This document shows, in pieces, positions 11,601 through 23,600 of a stretch of 64,000 nucleotides of DNA. The notes beneath the pieces are model-generated. The model ran no database searches. It was not told the DNA's origin and was given only the letters and a program-made list of their open reading frames with translations. The DNA lies in NCBI GenBank assembly GCA_023053545.1, contig JAKZAN010000006.1:10138351-10202350 (forward strand), in the 5' to 3' direction. The stretch is from Lepidurus packardi (lineage: Eukaryota > Arthropoda > Branchiopoda > Notostraca > Triopsidae). Both the position numbers and the translations under genes were made by a program. Each line of letters opens with the position of its first letter. The stretch's first letter is position 1.

Positions 11601-14600
11601 TTTTGCTTTGGATAATTTTTGGAAAAGCCTAGCGTGCCAGAATTCCGCTGAATTGTAGAAGATTGGCACAGTTTAGAATAATTATATTAGAATAAAAAGA
11701 CATCTTTCTTTTGAAAACTTTTTGGAGAATTCTCGTGATTCACGAGAAGTATAACAGAATTCGGATAAATCGTAGAAGATTTACACAGTTTAGAACAATT
11801 ATATCAAAATCAAGACAACTAAGATCAACTTATATCGGAATTTAGGATTCATAAAAGAAATGGCAAATAGGTTTTGCAAATGCATTTGAAAAGAACTTAA
11901 AAAAATTTCATCGGTGCTTCCGAAATTCGATGCTGGAGTTTGGAATGTTTAATTAATTGTTTTGTTTCTTTTTTTTGTCTTGCAGCCCTCTATTTTTGGG
12001 ACAGTAGCTTCGGAGCAGATTCCAAAGGACTCCAATCGAAGGGTAAGCGCAATTTTCCTCACTCGAAAGCTACCATATTAGGTTGTGCATTGTGAACATA
12101 TGCCACTCTACCACGGCTAAACAAAGCGGTCCATAATCATTCCCATTTAGCTTGGAAGGGTGAGAAAGGGGCCAAAGGGTGTGCAAGTATTCGCCCCTTA
12201 GCTATAAATTATGACCCCCGTTATGAGCAGACCCTGGATCATTCAGGCTCGTTTCGACCAAAATGTAGGGTTCTTCAGCGTTAACGGGATATCAAATTAC
12301 AATGCGACGTTCGTAACACTAGCGTTCATATTAAGGCCCTCACAATGGAAGTGCGTCTGCATTAGCATCTTGTTAAATACATTATAGCACTCGTGTGTTT
12401 TTCCTAAAGAGCATTCTCAGTTTTTCGGAGGCTTTCTCTTACCCCACCGGGTAAGTTTCTGTTTTGCACCACGGTTTCCTGCCTAAATTCCTAAATTGCC
12501 AGAGTTGAGAAGGCATGACTGTTTTTGGACCAATTAGGAAGTGTCTGGTCCCTTGGCAGCTTGGAGACACTTACTATAATAAGAATATGTTGCGGAAATA
12601 TGCAAAACGACGTAAAGCAATGTCATTGGTCAATATGCAAAAGCCTTATAGCAATAACTAGTGCAGTTTCGTTACTGTGTAGTACATGTGAAGATCTTTT
12701 TTCAATTTGTTCTAATGTCCGAAAGTGTGATTCTAATAACAGATCAAAATGCTATGAATTGTATCATTTTGAATCGGTCCTTAAAAATTGTATTCCTTGA
12801 AGCGGCTGATCACAATTAGCGACATCTACTGAAATTCTAAACTAAACACGTTAAGTTAGTTTTTGTTAAGTTTGACATTAATTAGGAAATCTGTCTAGGG
12901 CGTTGGTTAGAAAGGCTTCCAAATTTCTAAAAAAAAATGCAAAGGCACATTTCTAATCGGGGCACGCAAACAAGGCTTCAATAGACTTAAGTGAGTCCAA
13001 GTGACGTCACTGTTGTTTGCGCCGGGCTGATAAGGATGTTGACGTTCGTGTAAATTTAAGAGAGCGCTAAGGTAGGCCTGTCACGCGTTTAATTGTTTTA
13101 GTCTTGAAGGAAAAGCTATATGCGTGTCGCTTCCAAACGTTTGAGTTGTGTTACGTGTGGCGCTGTTGGACATCCAGGACGCCGGGACACAACGGCGCCA
13201 CACATACACCCACAACATTGAGTAGAAGTGGCGTCTTTTGCCGAGTTTCACTCGGGTTCGGAACCGAGTTAACCCAGAAACAGTTGGCTCAGTCAGTAAT
13301 GCAGCGGCTGAAACTTGCATGGATGAGACTATGGGTAATGTTAGCTCGCTTCATGGGCTTTTCCGCTTTCTACTTTTGTCTGTTTCTTGGCACCGAGTTA
13401 ACTGTACGAGAAAACCTGGGGCTGGCTAAGGGGACTCGGAGGCGCGTTCCCAAGCTATTCAAACCTGTTCGTATGTGGAGATCGATGGGCATACGTGAGT
13501 GCCTCTTCCTCTGAGGTTTACGTCTTTTCGTTAGCGCGTGTGTCCTGTGGTACCTTGAACGGAGGTGAATGTAAACGACAATGCGACTGGATTCTGAAAA
13601 CTTTGGGTGGAAAGTAGAAATCAGAAATGCTTCGGACTCGGCTTGGAGTGGCTTGGTTTAGTTTTTGTGAATCAGTATTTTCAAAGTGTCTAATTGGGTA
13701 GTGTTTACTTTTCCGAAAACTTTTGGAAGCATTCCATAGAACCTGGCGTACGTGGACAAGAGGCCGCCCCCCCCCCCCCCCCTCCCCAAAAAAAAATAAA
13801 AAAATAAACGAAAATCAATAAATCTGCTGACGGGTGATTAACGACGTTTCGTTTTCGTTGACAGAAATTGGGTGTTTTTTTATATTTTTTAAGCAAAAAT
13901 GCTGCTGCATTCTGATCCTAGATGCGTCATTTGTCATCGTTTCAGTCGCATGGACCTTGCAATCAACCATCGGGTGAGTTACGGGATCAGACTTTTTTCT
14001 CTTGTTATTTTTTCTCCGATCCGATAAATTCAAACGGAAGATCGCCCTTTCTGAATGGCAAGCAAAACAAGGTTCAAGGGTATGACGTCATAAGTGTATC
14101 GTAGTCTAGTGTAACTTCTGACTACCCAAATGATGATGTAGTCTGTACAAAATGAACTAAAGAAAGAAAACCATAAAAAGGAGATAAAGACTTGATTCCA
14201 AGTGCTTTGGGGGCTAAATCACGCAAGGAGAAGATTCTTACATGTTTTTTTTAGGGAAATTAGGGGAATTTAATGAGAGAAAGCTTTTTGGGCGTACAGA
14301 TCGCCTTTTAAGCTGTGTAGAAGCCCCTGGGCGACGAAATAGGAATGTTCTTTGTAGACTGTGGAGAATATGGTTCTTGCTGGTCGCAGCTATCAGGGAT
14401 TCTTTGCGCTGAGCTCTCAAGTTCTTACGCCAGTCGTTAACTAGGAGGCACACTAAAAAACAAAACAAAAAAAAATACGAGAAGAACAAGCCGATAAAAG
14501 GCCGACTTTGGTCTCTTTCTGCAGATCTGATAAACAGAAAGCTTAACAAAATAAAATGAAATGGATATATCTGCCTGAATTCCGACCACGTCCTCAGCTG

Positions 14601-17600
14601 GAAATATTCGTAGGAACCAAGTATGTCTTTTGTGCAATCTTTATTTTAAGTAGAATGTAGAGTTATAGACGTTCGTTGGTCGCTATAGCAACGTACCAAT
14701 AGCATTCATAGTCTTGAAGTTACGGGAGAGTAACTATGTACTTTTTTTTTTTTTAGTTTCTTGCTCGTCGATGGTCCTTACTCCCACCTTTCTCACTCTG
14801 TGCCACTGTCATTAACGGAGAACGTAAATAATAGGGAAGAGACCTTGTATTATATACGTCGGGGAGGCCAAAAGGCGTGTGAATGCCATCGAAGGGCGAT
14901 ACACACAAGAAAGACCTTCACATCTATTGTAGTACTTGCAACACACACAACCGAAGGTGTGAAAATTCCACAGAATTCGCCCCTCATCATTTCAGTTACA
15001 TGGTATAGATTACCTTTTGTACTGTCATTTCCGGGATCGTGTGATTCAGATGGAGTGCCAATAAGTTGTGTGTTTGAGGTCGGATTTTCTGATAGATCAG
15101 CGCATTCCTTTCTTACCCTGAAAGACGTTAGGCTGGTTAGGGCCAAATGTATGTAACGTCTGGCGGTTCAAGTACGCGCAGTCGGGTCGACCTTTAAGTG
15201 CTCGCGTTGAGGAATGCTGGGCAGCTGGAAGAAGGGCAAACAACCGTAAAATCTGTAAGCTGTTTCGATCGAGTCCAAATCCTATCTACTTAATCTGGAG
15301 ACCGTTCAGACCAAGACCTCCAAGTTCACGAGCCACCGCCCAAATCCGTCAAGGTACTGTTAGCATCTTGAAGTTCTTCCTGAAAAACTTCATCACTAAT
15401 GACATGGCAAGTCAATAACTGTACCCAAGGCTCAGCCTGGGGCTTATTTTAGGGAGAAAATGGGCGAAAGAGCTCAAGAAGAAGAGAGAAATGTGAATAC
15501 TATGAGACCAAAGAGGAGGAAGAAAAAAAAATGGGTAAACATTTATGTGTTTTGCAATGCTATGACCATGACGGGCAAAAGACTGTGTAGATGAGACTGT
15601 CCCTTGCAAATGTTTGATTTTGAAATCTGGAATTAGGGAGCATTCGTGCTTCCATACGGAGAGAGTTTGGAGCCATAAAGGAACCATGATTTCCCTTAAC
15701 GGTTCCCTACGGTGAATCGTCCAACGCGTCGTTCACGTTCGACGTCGTCATCCCGTCCATACCTTTGGAATTACTGCAGTGCAATAAAGCTGCCTTTGTG
15801 GTGATAACACACAGACTGTAAGGATTGTGCGCTGCGTTGGAAGCATATAGCTGCTCGTCCTGGGGATTCGTCGTTTCAGATATATGTTGGGCTTCTCCAC
15901 GTTGCTATAGCGACGACAATCAACGTAGTCACTTACTTTTGGACTTGACTTTTTGTCTTTTTGTCCTTGTTACTGCACTTTCGTTGTACGTTTTCGTACA
16001 AGGGAAACTTTTTCTCTTGAATGTAAGAACAATTTTTTCAGCTACAAGTTCATGTTTCCCGGAAACTGAAGCCGAAGTTATCTAAGATCTCCAATAGGTG
16101 CCAAATGAGGGAAAGAAATATGTGTATGGAACAGCCGTAAATTGAGCTCTGCGTTGCAGAGAAAAAATTGAAAAAAATATAGGATCTCCGTGGAAAGCGG
16201 AACCAATGGTATCCGCTGTAAATCTTTCTTATTTTGCGTCTCGGGAAAATAAACGATGTCCCATGATAGGAAGTCACGTGTTATCTCCATCCATTATTAC
16301 TTTATTTTTCGTAAAGGTTTGAATCCCAAGTCGTGGACAATTTGTCACATCTGTTTTACGAGTTTAAAGTAGCAATACAGACCTGGTTAGCGCTCGCTAG
16401 GGACCGGACGGACTGCAAAGGCAGAGACTTGGTTTGATTTATATTGCTCGTTTTTATTTACAGATGTACAGCGTTTCATCTCGACGTAAAAAAGCGCCGT
16501 AAATAGCGCGAACGAGATTAGAAACAATAAGATTACAGATTTGGAAAAGACGCAAAGCAACACAATTATCGAATTACGTACTGTACAAAATTGAATTGTA
16601 AATACAATTGCAGACTTTAACACACCATTAAGGAATTGAGTGCAAGATTAGCGAATAGCAGGGAAAAATTAGAAAGAAATTGTAAGCAAATTCTAAGGAA
16701 TTACATACAAAATAAGAAAAAGAAATGCTGTACGAAGAAATTCACTAACAGTCAGTGTTCAGTTATTACTGCAGATGTGTTTGTTCAAGAATAGACTTAA
16801 ATTTAGTAGTTCAAATTAGTTTTGGTTCAAGATTATGTCATGAGTAAGGTAGTAGAAGCATACGTATGTCGTGATCATTATAGACAATTAGCGGCTTTTT
16901 TTACCATGGTAGTGGGGCTTACATCTGCTTCTACAGCACGCAACAACGTTGGTCTGCAGCATTATGTTCCAGACTTGTGAATTTGGAGCCATTGTGAGAC
17001 AAAACACTATGTCAGGCAACTTTTTCTAATGAGGCGAAGGAACTGACGCATAATTGAGACCGTTGCCGCAATTTGGGAAGCTTCCATTGTAAGGCGTACT
17101 GTACTTGCATATGGACAGATGTGGTGAAAGTGCTGTTAATTATGGAAGGGTATCCTGCTCTAACTCTTGGGAAGGGCTATATTGGCTCTTTGCCAAATTG
17201 AGTCAGGCTATGCGGCGAAGTGACCAAGATCATTAGCATAATCTTGCTTTCTCATTTGCATGTTATGATTATGCTCGGACAGAAGCCAAAAGCGCTTTCC
17301 ACGCTTTCTATTTCCTAACGAAACGATTTTACACTCAAATCGTCGCTGGCGTAGACAAGGGAAAAAGAAAGACATTCGGGTCATTAACAGAGCGCTGCAT
17401 CCTATCTCCATGCTGCAGAAATAATGAAGACAACTCGGGATATGAAAGAAAAGATTTTTCTATTTTTTTCTTCTCACTCGCCTCTCACCCCCCCCCCCCC
17501 CCAAAAAAAAAATAACATAAAATAAACAAATATTAAAGAAACGAAATTTCTTCTCCCAAACCAAGTGGGGAACTGTAGAACTCACAGAGTAAAGTTTAAA

Positions 17601-20600
17601 AAAAAACGATTATAGACTATTGATCCTCACCTTTTAGTGGGAAGCCGTTGGCATGATTGCTTCTTTCCATATACTAATTTTTTTAGTAATTGTGGTAATT
17701 GAGATTCTTTGAGGGATCCGGTGAGTTTTTGCTGTTTAATGGTGAGAAAAAAACAGGCTGAGAAACTCTTAAAGTTGACCTAAAGGTGTTCTATTGTTGT
17801 GGTCAGACGTGTGGGAAGGTTTAAGATCGCGCCCCTGTCTCGTGTTGTACCAGCAAATCTCGTAGCTCATACTCGTAAAGGGACAGTTCCCCCATCTGGT
17901 GGTAAGCCAAATGAAATTACTGCACTAATATATGCCCCCTTTTTTCCTTGTTTCTTCCACGTTGCGCTTCCGCGGATGCGTTTGGGGTGTGCTTGCCATG
18001 GGCAATACTTATAAGACACGGCTCTCAGTACTAGAAAAGGCGTTTAAAGATATTGGATATGCAGTTTTTTCCTGGGGGTGCTTTTCTTTTCCTGTATTGA
18101 CAGACCGTAAACGAAATCTGGCATTGCAAGATTATAACGCCCCAGGGAGCAAGACAGGCGCACCAGAGATTTTTTTTTTCGCAGATTTCCTTTAATTAAG
18201 GTCTGGATGGAAACGAAAAGTTTAGGATCTGTTTCGGAATGAATGGATTTGCAAATAGAAAAACATATGGTAATAGAAATTGTTTAATTGTTTTAGTTAC
18301 AACGTTTTTTTCTATAATAGAAACCTAATTACCTTATAGAACTTGACTTTAATAAATGTGAAATATGATAATCCAAATAATCAAGTAGAAATGGTAACAT
18401 TCGTAATACAATTCGCAGTCATGTTGTCAATTGAATCCGAATTTTGACCAAAATAATATCAGTTCTACGTTAGTGTCCTATCACTTTTTTTTATTTTATC
18501 TACTTAGTGAAGCTTTTCAATTTAAATGTGTTGATCTGTTAAGCTCGAGTTAAGCGTAAAGCTAATTAACGGATAGTGCAGCATTTTAAGCTCTACCGTC
18601 TTCTAATTGTTAAGTACAACTTTCCTTAGAACTTTTAGCAGTAGATGCCCTATTGTGATCACGTACATAGCAAAATGCTATGTATTTTATCATTTTGAAT
18701 CGGTCCCTTAAAATTCGATCCATGAAGCGGCTGATTCTAATAACCAGTGATCACAATAAGCAGTCTCTACTGTATATCATGTCATTGTAGTGTATCTTCT
18801 TTTTCTTAGCAGGTTGCCACTAAACTTAATCTTACTATTGAGTCTGAAATGTTACTTATTAGACTAAATCTAGAATGATTTGGTAGTACACAACTTAGCA
18901 TTCCAGACTCAAGGATTTCAACTCAGTAGTTCCGTAGCTGTGTTGAGAGCAATAGGTTTCCTTTTAACTCTCGTCACTTGGGTGGAAATCAAGTCAGACG
19001 TGATTTCAAAGATGAGTCTATTGTTGGTGTAACTTTGCCTTGTCGGTAATTTGGCAACTTCAGCAGTGGTTTTTGGTGCTGGTTGAACGGTGACACCAGT
19101 TTCAATGCTGTAAAAGGGAGCTTATTTCTTCTCCTTCCCCTTCCTTCCTTGACATTACGAAATTGGTAACTAAGCAAGAAAGTACATACACGACTATAGC
19201 AACGAAGATGATTGCATTATAGAGTAAAATTGTTAGGAACTGTTGCTCTGCTTAAAAAAGAAAGGGGGTAAGTCGATGTTGAAACTACAAAGACGTGTTT
19301 TTAATTAATCTAAGTAAGCTGATCCACGAAGCGAGGCGTGATGAAATTGAGTTTGCTACTCTAACATATGTGTGGAAATGATTTTTTGCTTCTTCTGGGA
19401 ATTGAAATGAGCGGAGGAGAATCCGTAATGAGAAGCAAGCACTTTCCAGAGTTCCTGTGTTATGGAACAAGAAAGGACCAAAGGCAAATAAAAGCGAGCG
19501 AGATGCATGCGAAGAGAAGCGCGAGAGAATGAGCAAGACGATGCCAAGCAAAAGTAGAAATTGTAAGTTGCATTACAGTTAGCGTTATCTCGAGTTGGCC
19601 ATGGTCTCGATACTGGGCACAGGGGTATAGAGGAGCGAGCCCTGGCTCACTTGCGCTAACTTGCTGGTGCGAATAAAAATGGGTTTCTACTCACTACTCG
19701 GAAATGGAAGGACAGCTTTTACGAGTGTTGTAGCAACGAAAACGAAAACTTCTTTTTCAGCACTTTTTTTTCTTTCTTTGCATTGCATTGGACCCCCCTC
19801 CCGTTGCCGTTTGATATCGATGGAACTCCTTAACCTCCAACCAAAACTTTGGGGGTGATACTCGTAAAAGAAAGGAAAGGTTTCTTTTATAACGACTGCT
19901 CAGATGCTGTCTTTCTTATTTTCGGTTTTATTTCGCAGCTTACGAGTGTTGCGTTTGTTTTGGCTGCTCCACTTTTTGTTGCAGTGAGGAGAGGGATTTT
20001 TTCTCTGTGTAATATACATTTAACTGGCGCATGCTTTTTATTGGCTGAAATCTGAGACCTTGAAAGTTATTTAGATTATATACCCCATGGCAAAGCCAAT
20101 TTATAGGCGGAATAGAAAAGATTCTCGAATTTTTCCTCTCTGGGCTCAAAGTTTATTAGTTTTGCTAAAAGTATGGCCTTTATTGTATGGCCTCTTGCCT
20201 CTTACTGAATGTATAGTTTGTCAGTGGAAGGTTTTAGGGGTTAAAATTCTTTGGAAAAAAAAGATTTTGAAAAAATGAGCTATCTATCTTGGTTGTGTTT
20301 AGGAACTATCCCATCCCAAATAGACACTGACGACAAAGACGTTTTAGCTAACATTAGGGAAAGTTACTGTGATATTATTACGTTTACTTTGTTGCATAGG
20401 GTGCTCGTAGCCTTATTTAGGCCCGCTTAACTAGTGGCAGTGACGTAACAATGAATACTGAACAGTAAGTAGCCAACCAGATAGGAAAGTGATTAAGCCG
20501 TATTAAAAAGTACCTCACAAGGTTAGCTAAGTTTAGGCGTCCTGTCGGGGTCCGGAGTCCTTGTGATGTATTTTTTAAATGCGGCTAAAGCACTTTCTAA

Positions 20601-23600
20601 TCTCGTTGGTGCTTAACCAATGGGCAGAGACTTTTTAAACTCGAAATTCTGTTGGTCCCTTAAAAGATTATGGACCTGACGTCCTTTTGTCGGGCCCCGG
20701 CGTCCTTGTGTCGGGTACACGGAGTCCATATGTCTACTTTCCGTACAGGGTACACTTGCTACCCTGTTCGGGATCCGGATAGAGTACTGTTCCGCTCCCA
20801 GCTCAACATTCGTTAGTTGACTGTTTCTTATTCATTGTTGCGTCGTTGGCGCTATTGACAAGGCAGGCCAGAGTAACGTTACGAATCTCCATAGCGTCGG
20901 TATCGCTTTGATGGTGGATAGGATATAGGAAAAGCAGCTTTAGATAGGTAAACATTGGAGCAACAATAATTAACGAATAACACTTTTTCTCTTCTTTTTA
21001 CCAGTGGTTCAGGTTATTAGGACACGGACGAACTCGCGGGTTATAGTGCTCTAAAGCAGGAATATTGGCGTGGCAAGCGTTTTTAGCACCTCTTAGTGTC
21101 AGTTGTTAATTAGAACGTCTGAGTATAGGTTATGTAGTTCAGGGTAATTGTATAATAATGTCCAGATCACCATAGAGTGCCATATTATTTATTGTATGCA
21201 ATTTGCATAATCCTCTCGCATACAAGAGCCATCTTTTATTTTTCCTCTGGTACACTTTACTTGCATTTTGCCGTATCTTTTTCGCCGTCGCCTTGGGGGG
21301 AGAGCCTTCTAGGCACACAAAAAATACGACATGTGTCACTTTTCTTTTAAAGAGTTGTTACTCGACCTTCCACTTTGACCATTCCCGGACTTGCATGACT
21401 CTGCCAGCTCTGTTTCGCTATTAGTCTGTCCTACCAGACCTGCCACGATGTAACGTATTTTTCTCTCAAATTACCGCTAAAAAGGGAAAAAGGATGTCGC
21501 TGGGGTGAAAAAACATGTCATTAGAGGATTCGCTTTTTTGGTTCCTTTAGTTTTTGTTTTGCAACCCCCCAGCTCGTTTTAAATTCACCCGTTATGGAAT
21601 TTCTGTTTCGCAAAGCCCCCCTCGTTCCTCCCATATTGACGTCGACCAGGGGTATTTCGAAGCTTAACGTTGGGTTTAAGTATCTGCACCGCGGAATAAT
21701 GCCTACTGCACGCGAAAGTGTATACAGTACGCCCTGAGACTGTCAGTCATGTGGAATCAACGTAGTAGACTATGAGCGACACACAGACACACACAAGTCC
21801 GCGGAAGCGCAGAGTGGCGGAGTTTACCCAGTTTTGCTTGCTGACGCGCTTCCGTGGTCCAAGTGCAGGCAGTATAAGCCCAACAGGGTGGCCCAGTGGT
21901 AGTGGTTGGTGGTGGGGGTATATAAGTAGAGCCGTATGAGCAGTGGTCGCGGAATCCATGCCAATGATGTACGGTACGTCGAAACCACAGGAAGGAAGGA
22001 ATCCGTGCGTACCGCTGGTCCAGTCGAGATATCAGGAGTAAAAGCGAAAGCCCGATTTTTTTTATGGGTTTTAGCTCGATGCCCTCCGAAGCCTTGTTCT
22101 ATAAAATTGGAAAGGGCGCTCTAGTGTACTTGGGGGAGTACTTGTGTGTGTTGAGGGTGTGTGTGTTGTCGTTATTGTGGTGCTATTGATTACCACACAT
22201 GGGGATCTTAAGTGCCCGAACGGACCACGTTCTTCACCGAAAACCTGGCATTCCATACGCTATAGTATAACACCAACAACACCACGCTATATACAAGACG
22301 GGGTTGCTACTGTCCCCGTCATTCTGCATACGGAGTCAGTGAAACTCGTGGCATGGTGAGGATCGGTCGCTGGAGGAGTTCTGCGTTCGTATTATACTGT
22401 ACTCTACTATACCTAAAGGGGCTAAGCAACGATTAGGACTTGTCATCGAAATGTGGATACGAAAAATGAGCCGAGATTTCTGTGAATGAAGGCGATTTCT
22501 ATCCTAGACATAGAAGTGATTTATTTTATAAAATTTAAAAACACAAAGACGCGGGATTTTATAAAAAATTGAGGAAATTTCGGGAATAACAAATCCCTTA
22601 CCCTGAGGTTACGGAAGGTGTTTGTGAACTTCCCTGTGCAAAAAAAAAATATTTAAAAAATCGCACAGCTTATCGAGTGATTCGGTCTCTTCTTACGAGC
22701 TAATCCCAAGAGGAACAGTTTTGGGAAAAAGCAAACAAATCGAGGCAAGGAAACTCATTCGCGCCTTTGATTCGAATTTTTTGCGTGCTAGCGGAGGTTA
22801 TAGTGGCAGAACGTGGTTTCCAAGTCAAGTGTAGATTCCGCGCTGGTAGTTGTGGGGAATAAGTTGGAGCGAGAGAGAGACAAAAAGTTTCCTTGCTTTT
22901 TGGGTACAGTTTGTCTTGGTTTTCTTGTCGAACCGAGTCAAGGTAGGAAGAAGAAACTGCAACCCTGTTTCTGAGCGAAGGAAAAGTTGATTCGGTTGGC
23001 TCGGCCACGTGGGTTGTTCACGCGATGGCAGTATATTATTACGCCAAACGGCTAAGAATCGCAGCTGCTTACCATCCTCCTCCTCCTGCTGTTCGGAATA
23101 AGGTAATCTTGTCTGTCGGAGCATGAAACAATATGGCCTACATTACATAAGGGAACGTTCCCATATAAGAGCCTTGCACACACATATCTTCTTGCCTGCC
23201 TCCATCGACGTACCAATTGGCCTGAAAACAGAAACACCCGAAAGATCAGAGCGTGGAAAGAATGTTGAAACTACGATTGAGACGAAAGAAATTTGTTGCA
23301 GTGACACGTGCCTTTTTCCCGACAAAACGAAAGATGGCGGCTGAATCGAAACGGAAGACGTTCCAGGGGACAGCTGGTGACACATTAAGACGCTGCTTCG
23401 TATTGCCAAAATAAGCAAAAAGCACGGTTCACGAGCATGTCAAGGCTGATTCACGGGGCTGAAAACGGAGAGATGCAAATGAGACACTTCCTCAGTTTTT
23501 TTGGTGCAGACTTCCGCGGAGCATGCGGATTCCGCTTGAAAGCTCTCCCAGAGTCATGATAGGAGTTTCCTGACAATTTTTATTGCCCTTTTTGTGCTGG

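Larger units (their letters stand above)
8622..11985 (+). other. RASGEF1: RASGEF1 intron 1 (3,364 nt)
   Basis: Mostly AT-rich. It holds (TC)7, a C/A-rich and G-poor stretch at about 10,585-10,985, and the 117-bp tandem duplication near its 3' end. No gene is seen inside. Confidence 0.65.

Noticed and set aside
13104-13514. 136-codon frame in the GC-rich patch of intron 2, with a GTGAGT donor-like site at 13,495
   Set aside because: It would leave in phase 1 and cannot join exon 3. The peptide is not recognisable, and the hairpin explains the patch at least as well.
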